Below are positions 1 to 8,251 of a DNA stretch of 32,690 nt, in pieces. Each line of letters starts with the position of its first letter. Positions within the stretch are counted from its first letter, which is position 1. Location of the stretch: positions 1-32,690 of the forward strand of contig CANQWG010000014.1 in the NCBI GenBank assembly GCA_947627505.1, in the 5' to 3' direction. The translations under genes and the position numbers were made by a program. The notes under the pieces are model-generated. The model worked only from the letters and a program-made list of their open reading frames with translations, had not been told where the DNA came from and did not search any database. The DNA is from an uncultured Bacilli bacterium (GTDB lineage Bacteria > Bacillota_I > Bacilli_A > RFN20 > CAG-449).

Positions 1-179
1 GTTTTTTTACTACATTTTTTATTCTTTCAATTTTCTTTCTTTATTTGTTGCACTTGCTTTTATAATTAACCATTTTTAATAAAAAGTCTTTTACTATAAA
101 TTGCTAGGATATATTCTGTTTTTAAACACGACGATGTTTTGTAATTTATCGATGATTAAAAGCAATAATTGTGCCGCAA

Positions 180-854
180 CTAAATGGCTTTTGAAAAATA
201 TTTATAAACAGCTCCATAAATAACTTGTGCCAATTCATTTTGATATGATTCTTGCAAAAGTTTTTGCCGTTCAGAATAATTGGATATAAAGCCGCATTCA
301 ATCAAAATACCATTGCACTTAGTATTACGAAATAAATAATAATCTTCACTATGTGGTTTTTTATTAACTTTAGCTAGTTCATTTAAGTCTTGTTGTACAA
401 TTTCAGCTAACGCTTTTGATTCCGTATCACCATAACGATAATAGACCATAGGTCCGTGAACTGTCTCGTCATTTAAAGCGTTCAAATGAATTGAAATAAA
501 AAGATCCGCATTCGCATCGGCTATTGCTTGAACTCTTTTTTTTAAATCTTCCCTTTTACGATTTTTGGCATATTGTGATGCTAAATCATAATCGCCACTT
601 CTAGTGATGTAAGTTACAAAGTTATTTAAAGCACATATTTCAAAAAGTTTTGAAGCAATTTTTAAATTAATCTCATCTTCAACCACATCATTTCTAGAAG
701 CTCCATCATCTTTTCCACCATGTCCAGGATCAATAAACACAATTTTCTCTATAGTTGCTGCCACTTCTTGATTTCTAGCAAAATCATTACCGATTAATAT
801 CAAAGATGCAGTAATGGAAACCAATAAAACAATCCGAATCCATAATTTTTTCAT
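180..854 (-). CDS. N-acetylmuramoyl-L-alanine amidase (Amidase_3 family, CwlD-like)
   Basis: Zinc-dependent amidase that cuts the bond between N-acetylmuramic acid and the peptide stem of peptidoglycan outside the membrane. The 224-residue protein starts with a basic, hydrophobic signal/anchor (about residues 1-22), followed directly by one Amidase_3 domain. The zinc and catalytic residues of the family are visible: H45 in DPGHGG, E59 in VEDEINL, H123 in SIHLNA and the catalytic E186 in ILIECGF. There is no separate wall-binding domain; the length and the RNTKC...ECGFISN end resemble CwlD, the spore-cortex amidase, but nothing nearby indicates sporulation, so a general wall-remodelling role is equally likely. 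The ribosome site (GGTGAAATA before ATG) is weak. Family assignment is firm; the precise role is not. Confidence 0.9.
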   Translation of the reverse strand: MKKLWIRIVLLVSITASLILIGNDFARNQEVAATIEKIVFIDPGHGGKDDGASRNDVVEDEINLKIASKLFEICALNNFVTYITRSGDYDLASQYAKNRKREDLKKRVQAIADANADLFISIHLNALNDETVHGPMVYYRYGDTESKALAEIVQQDLNELAKVNKKPHSEDYYLFRNTKCNGILIECGFISNYSERQKLLQESYQNELAQVIYGAVYKYFSKAI

Positions 855-1024
855 TATTTCACCAATAAAAGATATGGTTAATAACTATAAAAGAATAACA
901 TAAAACGAAACTATTAATGCAACTAGGTTAATGTTTTAAAAATTGTAAGCCTTTGTTTTCTAACACTATGTTGAATGAGCAAATAAAAAACCCTATGCAA
1001 CTCCAAGTTGACAAATTTCTAGCT

Positions 1025-1062
1025 ACCAATTGGTGGTGAGCAACCTCAAAATACGCTATGAT
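1025..1062 (+). promoter_or_regulatory. Candidate promoter and operator of the XRE-membrane gene
   Basis: A perfect 10-base palindrome (ACCAATTGGT, 1025-1034) lies just before a possible -35 (TGGTGA, 1034-1039), 17 bases and a -10-like TATGAT (1057-1062), about 50 bases upstream of the chosen start. The overlap suggests possible autoregulation, as is common for XRE regulators. The -35 match is poor, so this is tentative. Confidence 0.25.
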
Positions 1063-1114
1063 TTTATTAGTGATAGTAGATTTGCACGCAAAAATAATCA
1101 TGGAGGAAAGAAAA

Positions 1115-2080
1115 ATGATTTTAGCAGAAAAAACAAATTTAAGGAAAAAGAATGGTTTATCACAAGAGGAGCTTGCAGAGAAAATGCAAGTCTCACGCCA
1201 AGCGGTTTCCAAATGGGAGAATGCACAAACCATACCGGATTTAGAAAAAATTTTGACTTTAAGTCAACTCTTTGGCGTCACGACTGATTATCTTCTTAAA
1301 GACGAGATTGAAAACGAAGAATTTACTGACGAAGCAGACCATGTACCCGTAAAACGTGTTTCTCTTTCCCTTGCAAACGAATTCTTAAAATGTAGAAAAC
1401 AGGCATCCATAAATATTGCCGTGGCTACTTTTTTATGCATATTTTCCATAATTCCATTGCTCCTTTTAAGTGCCATGACGGAAGTTCCAGAATACTCTAT
1501 TTCAGAAAATTTTGCTGCTGGAGTAGGAATTGTAATATTACTAATTCTTGTTGCTGTCGCTGTGGCGATTTTCGTCTATTGTGGGTTTAAAAACACTCCT
1601 TTCGAGTTTATGAATAAAGAACCGTTCGAAACGGAATATGGTGTAGATGATATTTTAAAAGAGCAACAAAAAGCCTATCGACCTATTTATGTAAAAATCA
1701 ATATCATCGCCACCTGTCTTTGCATTCTTTCTCCAATTCCGCTTTTTGTAGGATTAGTCACGGAAGAAGAGTTTTACATGGTGGTCATGTTGACTATCAC
1801 AATATTTTTAGCGGGCATCGGTGCGACACTTTTCACTCTTGCCGGCGTGCGCTATGCTAGTATGCAAAAACTATTAAAGGAAAAAAATTATGCTAAGCAA
1901 GATCAAAGAAAGATCCGTATTAAGAAAACCATCTCCATGGTTTATTGGTTAACCGTCACCGCTATTTATCTTGCGTGGAGCTTTTTAACAAGTAATTGGG
2001 AAATAACTTGGGTCGTTTGGCCAATCGCCGGAATCTTATTTGCCGCCTCTATGTGTCTATGCAATATACTCATGGATTGA
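1115..2080 (+). CDS. XRE-family helix-turn-helix regulator with six-helix membrane domain
   Basis: Putative membrane-anchored transcription regulator of 321 residues. Residues about 5-60 form a Cro/CI-type helix-turn-helix ([20 protein letters not shown] then [18 protein letters not shown]). The remainder carries about six hydrophobic helices in three pairs, separated by a charged central loop containing [15 protein letters not shown] chose the ATG at 1115 because GGAGG lies eight bases before it; an in-frame ATG at 1058 would add 19 residues but has no ribosome site. XRE-membrane proteins of this layout are common in Bacillota and are poorly characterised. The gene stands alone between two genes on the opposite strand, with nothing to show its target. 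It ends in TGA, showing that TGA is a normal stop here. Confidence 0.85.
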   Translation: MILAEKTNLRKKNGLSQEELAEKMQVSRQAVSKWENAQTIPDLEKILTLSQLFGVTTDYLLKDEIENEEFTDEADHVPVKRVSLSLANEFLKCRKQASINIAVATFLCIFSIIPLLLLSAMTEVPEYSISENFAAGVGIVILLILVAVAVAIFVYCGFKNTPFEFMNKEPFETEYGVDDILKEQQKAYRPIYVKINIIATCLCILSPIPLFVGLVTEEEFYMVVMLTITIFLAGIGATLFTLAGVRYASMQKLLKEKNYAKQDQRKIRIKKTISMVYWLTVTAIYLAWSFLTSNWEITWVVWPIAGILFAASMCLCNILMD

Positions 2081-2393
2081 TAAAAAAAAACAAGAAAAAC
2101 AAAAATTTGTGTATAAAAAAGTGTCGGTCTCGAACTCCCTAGAAGAGTGTATATCAAACCAACACAATATTATTACGCACAATTTGAAGCAAAAGTAAAT
2201 ATAATAGTTTGTAGTTAAGTCTTTAAAATGCGACTTTTTGTTTTAAATCATTTTGAAAACACTATTTTATAAATTTGATTGCTATAAATCTTAAAACTAA
2301 TAAACATACTTTTTTTTACTTCGATGATAAAATACAATAAAAAAGCCCGGAGAAAAAGAATTTCCAAGCTTTTTTGAATTTTGTAATTTGCGA
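2081..2393. other. Intergenic region between the XRE gene and rpsI
   Basis: This 313-base stretch separates two convergent genes and shows no credible coding frame. It contains an imperfect inverted repeat at 2121-2165 (GTGTCGGT against ACCAACAC, one mismatch, with an inner ACTC/GAGT stem), which could be a weak end signal for the XRE gene although no T tract follows it. The rpsI terminator is at its right end. The middle (about 2170-2335) is plain AT-rich sequence in which I see nothing. Confidence 0.5.
2339..2375 (-). terminator. Rho-independent terminator of rplM-rpsI
   Basis: AAAAAAGC (2339-2346) pairs with GCTTTTTT (2368-2375), with an inner GGA/TCC pairing. Read on the minus strand the hairpin ends in a T run about 20 bases after the rpsI stop. 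Confidence 0.75.
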
Positions 2394-2804
2394 TTAACGC
2401 TTGCTGAACTGCGGTGCACGACGTGCAGCTTTAAGACCGTATTTCTTACGTTCTTTAGCACGAGAATCTCTCGTAAGCATTCCTGCTACTTTGAGAGGTT
2501 TGCGCATTTCCGGCGTAACATTTAACAACGCTCTAGCAATACCTAAACGAATTGCACCGGCTTGTCCTGTGAATCCTCCGCCATATACGGTAGCTTTTAC
2601 ATCGAACTTATCTTCGGAAGAAGTTAAAACTAATGGTTGTTTCAAATCCATAACTAAGGTTGGATATGGCATATATTCGTTAACATCTCTACCGTTGACA
2701 ACGATTGTACCTTTACCAGGAGTCAAATAAACTCTGGCAATTGAAGATTTTCTACGCCCAGTACCATAATAGACGACATCCTGAGCTTTTTTCTTAGCTG
2801 GCAT
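2394..2804 (-). CDS. rpsI: 30S ribosomal protein S9 (uS9)
   Basis: Structural protein of the small ribosomal subunit whose C-terminal tail reaches the P-site tRNA. The 136 residues match the usual length. The family signatures are present: [19 protein letters not shown] near the N terminus, [19 protein letters not shown] in the middle, and the invariant basic tail ending QFSKR. It follows rplM, the standard Bacillota order. Its ribosome site (AGGAGGAAAG) overlaps the rplM stop codon, so the two are probably translationally coupled. Confidence 0.98.
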   Translation of the reverse strand: MPAKKKAQDVVYYGTGRRKSSIARVYLTPGKGTIVVNGRDVNEYMPYPTLVMDLKQPLVLTSSEDKFDVKATVYGGGFTGQAGAIRLGIARALLNVTPEMRKPLKVAGMLTRDSRAKERKKYGLKAARRAPQFSKR

Positions 2805-2816
2805 TTATCTTTCCTC

Positions 2817-3257
2817 CTAATACTTTAAATTGAGCACTTCAGGATTTTGAGCTTGTTGCTTGTGCTCACTACCTTCGTAGACAAATAATTTTTTATAAAT
2901 TTGTCTTCCTAATCGACCTTTAGGTAACATTCCCCAAACGGCTCTTTCTACCATCTCAACCGGATATTCTCTTTTCATCACTCCGGCAGATCTTTTTCTG
3001 ATTCCTCTTGCATAACCAGAAGCATTATAATAGTACTTTTTGGCTTCCTGATCACCAGAGAAAGCGACTTTAGCGGCATTGACGATGATGATATAATCAC
3101 CACAATCGACATTTGGAGTATAAATCGCTTTATTTTTGCCTGTTAAATAAACCGCGACTTCTGAGGCTAAACGACCTAATGGTTTGTCGGCTGCATCAAC
3201 CACATACCATTTGCGTTCAATGTCTTTGGCTTTTGCAATAGTTGTTTGACGTTGCAT
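2817..3257 (-). CDS. rplM: 50S ribosomal protein L13 (uL13)
   Basis: Early-assembling protein of the large ribosomal subunit. The 146-residue length is typical, and the sequence shows the family blocks WYVVDAADKPLGRLASEVA, NVDCGDYIIIVNAAKVAFSG and the MLPKGRLGRQIYKKLFVYEG segment. AGGAGG precedes the ATG at a good distance. It is the first gene of a two-gene operon with rpsI, reading from a promoter at about 3350 through a short leader that may be an L13 autoregulatory structure. TAG is its stop codon and lies inside the ribosome site of rpsI. Confidence 0.98.
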   Translation of the reverse strand: MQRQTTIAKAKDIERKWYVVDAADKPLGRLASEVAVYLTGKNKAIYTPNVDCGDYIIIVNAAKVAFSGDQEAKKYYYNASGYARGIRKRSAGVMKREYPVEMVERAVWGMLPKGRLGRQIYKKLFVYEGSEHKQQAQNPEVLNLKY

Positions 3258-3317
3258 GAATAATTCCTCCTAATAATTGTTTGTCTTACCGGGACTACAA
3301 TTGGCGAATTAGTGCCA
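3258..3317 (-). promoter_or_regulatory. Candidate L13 leader (5' UTR of rplM)
   Basis: The predicted transcript has about 60 bases before the rplM start, with a short hairpin (GGC ACTAATTC GCC) followed by TTGTAGTCCCGG and the ribosome site. Low-GC Gram-positive bacteria often carry an autoregulatory L13 leader here. Position and size fit; I could not match the known consensus by eye, so the family is inferred from location. Confidence 0.35.
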
Positions 3318-3323
3318 CATACA

Positions 3324-3353
3324 ATAATAATTCAAAAGGCAATTTTTCGTCAA
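3324..3353 (-). promoter_or_regulatory. Promoter of rplM-rpsI
   Basis: On the minus strand TTGACG (3353-3348) and TATTAT (3329-3324) are separated by 18 bases, giving a predicted start near 3317 and a leader of about 60 bases before rplM. Confidence 0.5.
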
Positions 3354-3460
3354 TTAAATTTTACAAATATCTAAAAAACCTTTGTAATTGTCATATATTA
3401 ATAAATGCAAACTAGTGAATCAATTATTGAAAAGCCGATAATTTGATTGCTTTTATTTTC

Positions 3461-3489
3461 TTGACAAAACTAAAAATTTCAAATATAAA
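3461..3489 (+). promoter_or_regulatory. Near-consensus promoter with no adjacent gene
   Basis: TTGACA (3461-3466), exactly 17 bases, then TATAAA (3484-3489). Transcription would begin near 3497, over 200 bases before the kinase start, giving either a long kinase leader or a separate small RNA. Confidence 0.45.
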
Positions 3490-3575
3490 AAAATTTTATA
3501 TAAGTTAAAAAAGTTTTTATTAAATAATTATCTTTATACATTGCCTTGTTTAAATAAACATAACAAAATAAAATG

Positions 3576-3604
3576 TTTGATATGCAAGTTTAAGGCATAT
3601 CAAA
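3576..3604. repeat. Perfect inverted repeat (10-base arms, 9-base loop)
   Basis: TTTGATATGC (3576-3585) and GCATATCAAA (3595-3604) are exact complements around AAGTTTAAG. No T run follows on the plus strand, so it does not look like a standard terminator. It could be an operator for the kinase or a structure in the leader RNA made from the promoter at 3461. Confidence 0.5.
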
Positions 3605-3673
3605 AATTATCAATCAAGTCATATGCAAATCCTTTTGTCTTTCAAATAAGCAGTATTATTTATTTAGATATCG

Positions 3674-3682
3674 TGTTATAGT
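3674..3682 (+). promoter_or_regulatory. Extended -10 element of the sugar kinase gene
   Basis: TGT followed by TATAGT (3677-3682) forms an extended -10, about 23 bases before the kinase ATG. There is no good -35, as is usual for extended -10 promoters. Confidence 0.35.
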
Positions 3683-3704
3683 AATTAAAAAAGAGAGGGT
3701 CTTT

Positions 3705-4598
3705 ATGATTGCGTTATTTGGTGAAATGATTTTAGATATCGTCGAAGAGCAAGAAACGCTATATTATGCTGGAGGTGCTCCGTATAATGTCGCAAAAAGA
3801 TATTCACACTTAGGCAAAAAGTGTTATTTTTGCTCTACAATCGGCAATGACAAAGAAGGATTGATTTTAAAAAGCGATTTAATTAATCACCCTAACATTA
3901 CCGCTTTCATTTCCCAACAAGAAGAATACAAAAGCGGTGTTTCCAAAGTCTCAATCGATCAAAATGGAGAACGTCATTTTCACTTTGAAGAAAATCGCGC
4001 TTATGAATTATTAAACGATGAAAACGTCGACATGCTAATTTCAGAATGTGATCTTTTTCACTTTGCCTCTTTACCATTAACGTCTAAGCAAGGCGAAGAA
4101 AAAACGGAAAAATTGATGAGTTTTTTAAACAAGCAGAATAAGATAGTCAGTTTTGATGTAAACCTTCGTCCTTCATTATTTGCTTCCAGTGCAAAATTGA
4201 AAGAAACATACCTTAAAATTCTTCCCCTTTGCGATATTCTTAAAATGAGTGAAGATGAAGCAAAAATATTAAATATCTCTTCAAGTAATTTAAAGAAAGA
4301 CTGTTTATTATTTATTACTAAAGGCCAAGAAGGTGCTGAGGTTTATTATCATGATTTACATTTTTCGTTACCCGCTATAAAGTGCTCTTGCTTAAATACT
4401 CTTGGTGCCGGCGACGCTTTTATGGCCGGAGTTCTTTATATGTATCAAGAATGCAAAAATTCACTTCCTAACTCTCTAGAGCAAATCTTAACCTTCGCCA
4501 TCGCCAACGGTTCTTACGCGGTGTCTCATCCACTCAACGATTATCCTTCTAAAGAGAAACTGATAAATTTTATATTTTCAAATAAAAATAGCATTTAA
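3705..4598 (+). CDS. PfkB-family carbohydrate kinase (fructokinase-like)
   Basis: Cytoplasmic ATP-dependent sugar kinase of the ribokinase/PfkB family, 297 residues. The N-terminal substrate motif GGAPYNVAKRYSHLG (23-37), the DVNLRP segment (151-156) and the family's GAGDAF signature (234-239, catalytic base D237) are all intact. The GEMILD start and GGAPxNVA motif are closest in style to fructokinases, so phosphorylation of fructose is the best guess; another hexose, or a nucleoside or ribose, cannot be excluded. The ribosome site is AGAGGG seven bases before ATG. It is a single-gene unit ending in a perfect terminator that overlaps its last codon. Confidence 0.85.
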   Translation: MIALFGEMILDIVEEQETLYYAGGAPYNVAKRYSHLGKKCYFCSTIGNDKEGLILKSDLINHPNITAFISQQEEYKSGVSKVSIDQNGERHFHFEENRAYELLNDENVDMLISECDLFHFASLPLTSKQGEEKTEKLMSFLNKQNKIVSFDVNLRPSLFASSAKLKETYLKILPLCDILKMSEDEAKILNISSSNLKKDCLLFITKGQEGAEVYYHDLHFSLPAIKCSCLNTLGAGDAFMAGVLYMYQECKNSLPNSLEQILTFAIANGSYAVSHPLNDYPSKEKLINFIFSNKNSI

Positions 4599-4627
4599 AA
4601 AAACCTCAATTTGCATTGAGGTTTTTT
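4598..4627. terminator. Bidirectional terminator between the kinase gene and nifJ
   Basis: AAAAAACCTCAAT (4598-4610) pairs perfectly with ATTGAGGTTTTTT (4615-4627) around a TTGC loop. Both strands read as stem plus T run, so it serves both convergent genes. Confidence 0.9.
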
Positions 4628-4631
4628 AGTA

Positions 4632-7600
4632 TTAATCAGCTAATTTTTTAAATCTCTTCCAACGCATTGCCGCATATTGTTGTGATTTAGTCAACAATTC
4701 TTCAGCGTGTTCCGGATTAACTTTCGGAAGTTGTGAATAACGTGTCTCACACATCACGAAATCTCTAAATTTAGAGAAATCCGGTTCTGGGCAATCTAAC
4801 TGCATCGGATTTTTACCTTGAGCTTCCAAACGTGGATCATAACGGAAAATCGGGAAGTATCCACATTCAACGGCTTTCTTTTCGGTTAATTGCGAGTTAG
4901 CTAAACCACCCTTAATACCATGAGCTTGACATGGCGAATAGCAGATGATAAGCGATGGTCCATCATAACTTTCAGCTTCTTGCAAAGCTTTAATCGCTTG
5001 CATTTTATTAGCACCCATTGCGATTTGAGCAACATAGACATGACCATAAGAAATCGCCATCATCGCCAAATTCTTTTTCGCGGTCTTTTTACCGGAAGCC
5101 GTAAATTTAGCGATGGAACCGGTTTGTGAAGATTTGGAAGATTGACCACCGGTATTTGAATAAACTTCGGTATCCAAGACTAAGATGTTGACGTCTTCTT
5201 CATTGGCAACAACGTGATCTAATCCGCCATAGCCAATATCGTAAGCCCATCCGTCACCACCAACAATCCATACTGATTTATCGATCAAATCTCTTTCAAA
5301 CTCCAAGACCTTCTTGATTTCTTCATTTTTAGAAGCCTTGATTAAACTTACTAAACGATCGACGATCGTTCTTACAAATTTACGATCTTTGATTTTTTCG
5401 ATATATTGATTGATTAAATCTTTAAGTTCATCTTCGACATTATCTTTATTTTCTTCTAAGATTTTAACGATTTGTGCCAACTTATAGTTGGTTGCAACTC
5501 TCATACCGTAACCATATTCAGCGTTATCTTCAAATAGCGAGTTAGCCCAAGCGATACCTTCGCCATTTTTATCGGTGCAGAACGGTGTTAAAGGAGTAGA
5601 ACCATTATAAATTGAAGAACATCCAGTCGCATTGGCCACTAGCATATCTTTACCGAAAAGTTGTGAGACCAAACGATAATATGGTGTTTCGCCACATCCA
5701 GCACATGCTCCGGATACTTCGACATATGGCATCAAGAAACTTGCGCCTTTAACGGTCGTTGTCGGGAATAATCCTTCCTTATACGGAACTTCTTTATAAA
5801 GATAATCAGCAGCGGGTTCTTGATCAAATTGTGTCTTTGATTCAACCATCTGTAAAGCTTTTTGCCCTTGTTTTCCTGGACATTCAACGACGCAAAGTCC
5901 ACATCCGACACAGTTGCGCGGTGTCACTTGAATGCGATATTTTAATCCTTTGACGTTCGGTCCGCCAAGCGCATCTAAGACATCCTTGTTACCTGGAATC
6001 TTACTCACTTCTTCATCAGTGAGCATAAAGGCCCTTATGGTTGCATGAGGACAAACGAAGGCGCATTGTCCGCATTGAATACAATTTTCTTTAATCCACA
6101 TCGGAACTTTGTCGGCAATGGAACGTTTTTCCTTAAAGGTCACATTATTGCGCATCGTGCCATCCAATAATTCATATTCGGTGAATTTAGATACTGGTAA
6201 ATTGTATCCGTCTAAAGATCCGATAACGTTGACATATGAATCAAAGTATTCATCGTCACTAGCGGTTTGGGTTTGATTCAAAGGCAATGAAGACCATTCC
6301 GGTTTCACTTCGACTTCGATTAAGCCATCGGCGCCGGCATCGATTGCATCCCAGTTCATCTTTACGATTTCATCGCCCTTTTTAGCATAGCTCTTCTTGG
6401 CAAATTTTTTCATCCAATCTTGAGCTTCGGCATAAGGCATAATGTTTTGATTCAAGTAGAAGAAACTAGCTTGTAAAATAGTGTTGGTTCTTCGACCTAA
6501 TCCGATTTTTGCAGCGATTGCATTTGCGTCGATAATATAAAATTTAGCTTTTTTATCAGCAAGTTGTTTCTTAACACGATTTGGAAGTTTAGCTTCTAAT
6601 TCATCAGGAAGAATATCGGTGTTAAGTAAGAATGTTCCGCCCATCTTCAAGCACTTGAGCATGTCAAACTTGTAAATATAACTATCGAGCGAGCATGATA
6701 GGAAATCAGCGTGTTCAATATAATAAGTCGAATGAATCGGTTTTTTTCCGAAACGCAAGTGTGAACGAGTGACACCACCCGCTTTACGGGAGTCGTAAGC
6801 GAAATACGCTTGCGCATATTGTCCGGTAGCATCACCGATAATCTTAATCGAAGATTTATTGGCCGAAACGGTACCATCAGATCCTAATCCATAGAATAAG
6901 CAAGAAGTGTAATCACCTTCAACATGGAAAGAATCATCGACCGGAATCGATAAGTGAGTGACATCATCGACGATTCCAACCGTAAATGAATTCCAATTTT
7001 TATCGCTATCTAAGAAATCGTAAACTGCTTTAATGTGTTTCGGTTGCGTATCTTTGCTTGAAAGACCATAACGACCGCCTAAAACGACATCGACATTGCG
7101 ACCTTCTTGCCGCAAAGCAGCGACAACATCCAAATAAAGCGGTTCGCCGGTCGCCCCGATTTCCTTGGTGCGATCCAAAACAGCAATCTTTTTAACGCTG
7201 GCTGGCAAAGCCTTAACAAAATAGGCACTAGCGAAAGGACGATAAAGATGAACTTTTACTAAACCTACTTTTTCGCCTTTAGCATTTAAAGCATCGACCA
7301 CTTCGCGAGTGGTTTCAGTGACTGATCCCATCGCCACAATCACGCGAGTGGCATTCTTATCACCATAATAAACAAATGGCGCATATTCACGGCCGGTTAA
7401 TTCACTGACCTTTTTAAAATACTCATCCGCGATTTCCACAACTTTAGCAAAGTGTTGGTTTTGAGCTTCGCGGCCTTGGAAATAGATATCGTCATTTTCA
7501 GCCCCACCGCGAGTTACGGCATGAGTATGAGGATTTAAAGCTCTTTTTCTGAAATTTTCTAATTTTTCTTGATCGATTAATTTGTTCCATTCGGAATTAT

Positions 7601-8171
7601 CGACGAATTCCACGTTTTGAATTTCATGTGAAGTTCTAAAACCATCGAAGAAGTGCACTACAGGAGCCTCAGATTTAATGGCAATCAAGTGTGCTAAAGG
7701 CGCTAAATCCGCACATTCTTGAACCGAATGAGAACAAAGCATAGTCACACCCGTCTGTCTCACTGCATAAATATCTTGATGATCACCAAAGATTGAAAGC
7801 GAACGTGTCGCCAAACTTCTAGCCGAAACATGCAAAACAGCCGGCAACATTTCACCAACCCATTTATAGATATTCGGAATCATCAACAATAGGCCTTGTG
7901 AAGCGGTGTAAGTTGTCGCCAAAGCTCCGGCTTGCAAAGCACCATGTACAGTTCCTGATGCACCTGCTTCAGATTGCATTTCCACAACTTTAACTTCAGT
8001 TCCAAAGCAGTTTTTCTTTCCTTCTGAAGCGTATTGTTCGACTAATTCAGCCATCGTTGAAGATGGGGTAATCGGATAAATGCTTGCCACTTCAGTGAAA
8101 TTGTAGGAAGCTAACGCAGTCGCCGTGTTTCCATCAACTGAAAGGAAAGATTTTTTGGTATTTTCTTCCAT
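4632..8171 (-). CDS. nifJ: Pyruvate:ferredoxin (flavodoxin) oxidoreductase, single-chain
   Basis: Converts pyruvate and CoA to acetyl-CoA and CO2 while reducing ferredoxin; the core of anaerobic pyruvate fermentation in the cytoplasm. The 1179-residue chain has the full PFOR order: pyruvate-binding domain with YPITPSSTMAE (about 32-42), domain II with TKEIGATGEPLYLDV (about 335-349), a two-cluster ferredoxin domain with Cys 697/700/703/707 and 754/757/760/764, and the TPP domain with CAGCG (823-827), C851, GDGWAYD (972-978) and NTGGQ (1006-1010). AGGAGG lies before ATG. It follows galU after 80 bases. No separate ferredoxin gene is seen in the window. Confidence 0.97.
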   Translation of the reverse strand: MEENTKKSFLSVDGNTATALASYNFTEVASIYPITPSSTMAELVEQYASEGKKNCFGTEVKVVEMQSEAGASGTVHGALQAGALATTYTASQGLLLMIPNIYKWVGEMLPAVLHVSARSLATRSLSIFGDHQDIYAVRQTGVTMLCSHSVQECADLAPLAHLIAIKSEAPVVHFFDGFRTSHEIQNVEFVDNSEWNKLIDQEKLENFRKRALNPHTHAVTRGGAENDDIYFQGREAQNQHFAKVVEIADEYFKKVSELTGREYAPFVYYGDKNATRVIVAMGSVTETTREVVDALNAKGEKVGLVKVHLYRPFASAYFVKALPASVKKIAVLDRTKEIGATGEPLYLDVVAALRQEGRNVDVVLGGRYGLSSKDTQPKHIKAVYDFLDSDKNWNSFTVGIVDDVTHLSIPVDDSFHVEGDYTSCLFYGLGSDGTVSANKSSIKIIGDATGQYAQAYFAYDSRKAGGVTRSHLRFGKKPIHSTYYIEHADFLSCSLDSYIYKFDMLKCLKMGGTFLLNTDILPDELEAKLPNRVKKQLADKKAKFYIIDANAIAAKIGLGRRTNTILQASFFYLNQNIMPYAEAQDWMKKFAKKSYAKKGDEIVKMNWDAIDAGADGLIEVEVKPEWSSLPLNQTQTASDDEYFDSYVNVIGSLDGYNLPVSKFTEYELLDGTMRNNVTFKEKRSIADKVPMWIKENCIQCGQCAFVCPHATIRAFMLTDEEVSKIPGNKDVLDALGGPNVKGLKYRIQVTPRNCVGCGLCVVECPGKQGQKALQMVESKTQFDQEPAADYLYKEVPYKEGLFPTTTVKGASFLMPYVEVSGACAGCGETPYYRLVSQLFGKDMLVANATGCSSIYNGSTPLTPFCTDKNGEGIAWANSLFEDNAEYGYGMRVATNYKLAQIVKILEENKDNVEDELKDLINQYIEKIKDRKFVRTIVDRLVSLIKASKNEEIKKVLEFERDLIDKSVWIVGGDGWAYDIGYGGLDHVVANEEDVNILVLDTEVYSNTGGQSSKSSQTGSIAKFTASGKKTAKKNLAMMAISYGHVYVAQIAMGANKMQAIKALQEAESYDGPSLIICYSPCQAHGIKGGLANSQLTEKKAVECGYFPIFRYDPRLEAQGKNPMQLDCPEPDFSKFRDFVMCETRYSQLPKVNPEHAEELLTKSQQYAAMRWKRFKKLAD

Positions 8172-8226
8172 TCTTATTTCCTCCTAATAAAAACCATTAA
8201 TTAGTATATACCATAAATGACGAGAT

Positions 8227-8250
8227 TTCTATATCAAGATTGATATAGAA
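8227..8250. repeat. Perfect inverted repeat between galU and nifJ
   Basis: TTCTATATCA and TGATATAGAA are exact complements around AGAT, one base past the galU stop and 56 bases before the nifJ start. There is no T run on the minus strand, so it is a poor terminator. It may be an operator for nifJ or a hairpin protecting the end of the galU message. It does not match the Rex consensus as I know it. Confidence 0.45.
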
Positions 8251-8251
8251 T

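Larger units (their letters stand above)
3258..3704. other. Divergent intergenic region between rplM and the sugar kinase
   Basis: This 447-base gap between divergent genes holds more than two gene-proximal promoters need. In order: the rplM leader and promoter (3258-3353), an AT-rich stretch with nothing recognised (3354-3460), a near-consensus rightward promoter (3461-3489), a perfect 10-base inverted repeat (3576-3604), and an extended -10 just before the kinase (3674-3682). No open frame of useful length was found. Confidence 0.5.

Noticed and set aside
121-145. Weak hairpin (AAACA/TGTTT) after the amidase gene as terminator
   Set aside because: Only five base pairs with an AT-rich stem and no clean T run; not supported.
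2121-2165. tRNA-like sequence (TTCGAGACC on the minus strand) after the XRE gene
   Set aside because: The arms next to TTCGAGA do not form a T stem and no acceptor or anticodon stem can be drawn; only an imperfect inverted repeat remains.
2401-2730. Open frame on the plus strand opposite rpsI
   Set aside because: It is the antisense shadow of a conserved ribosomal protein gene and lacks a ribosome site.
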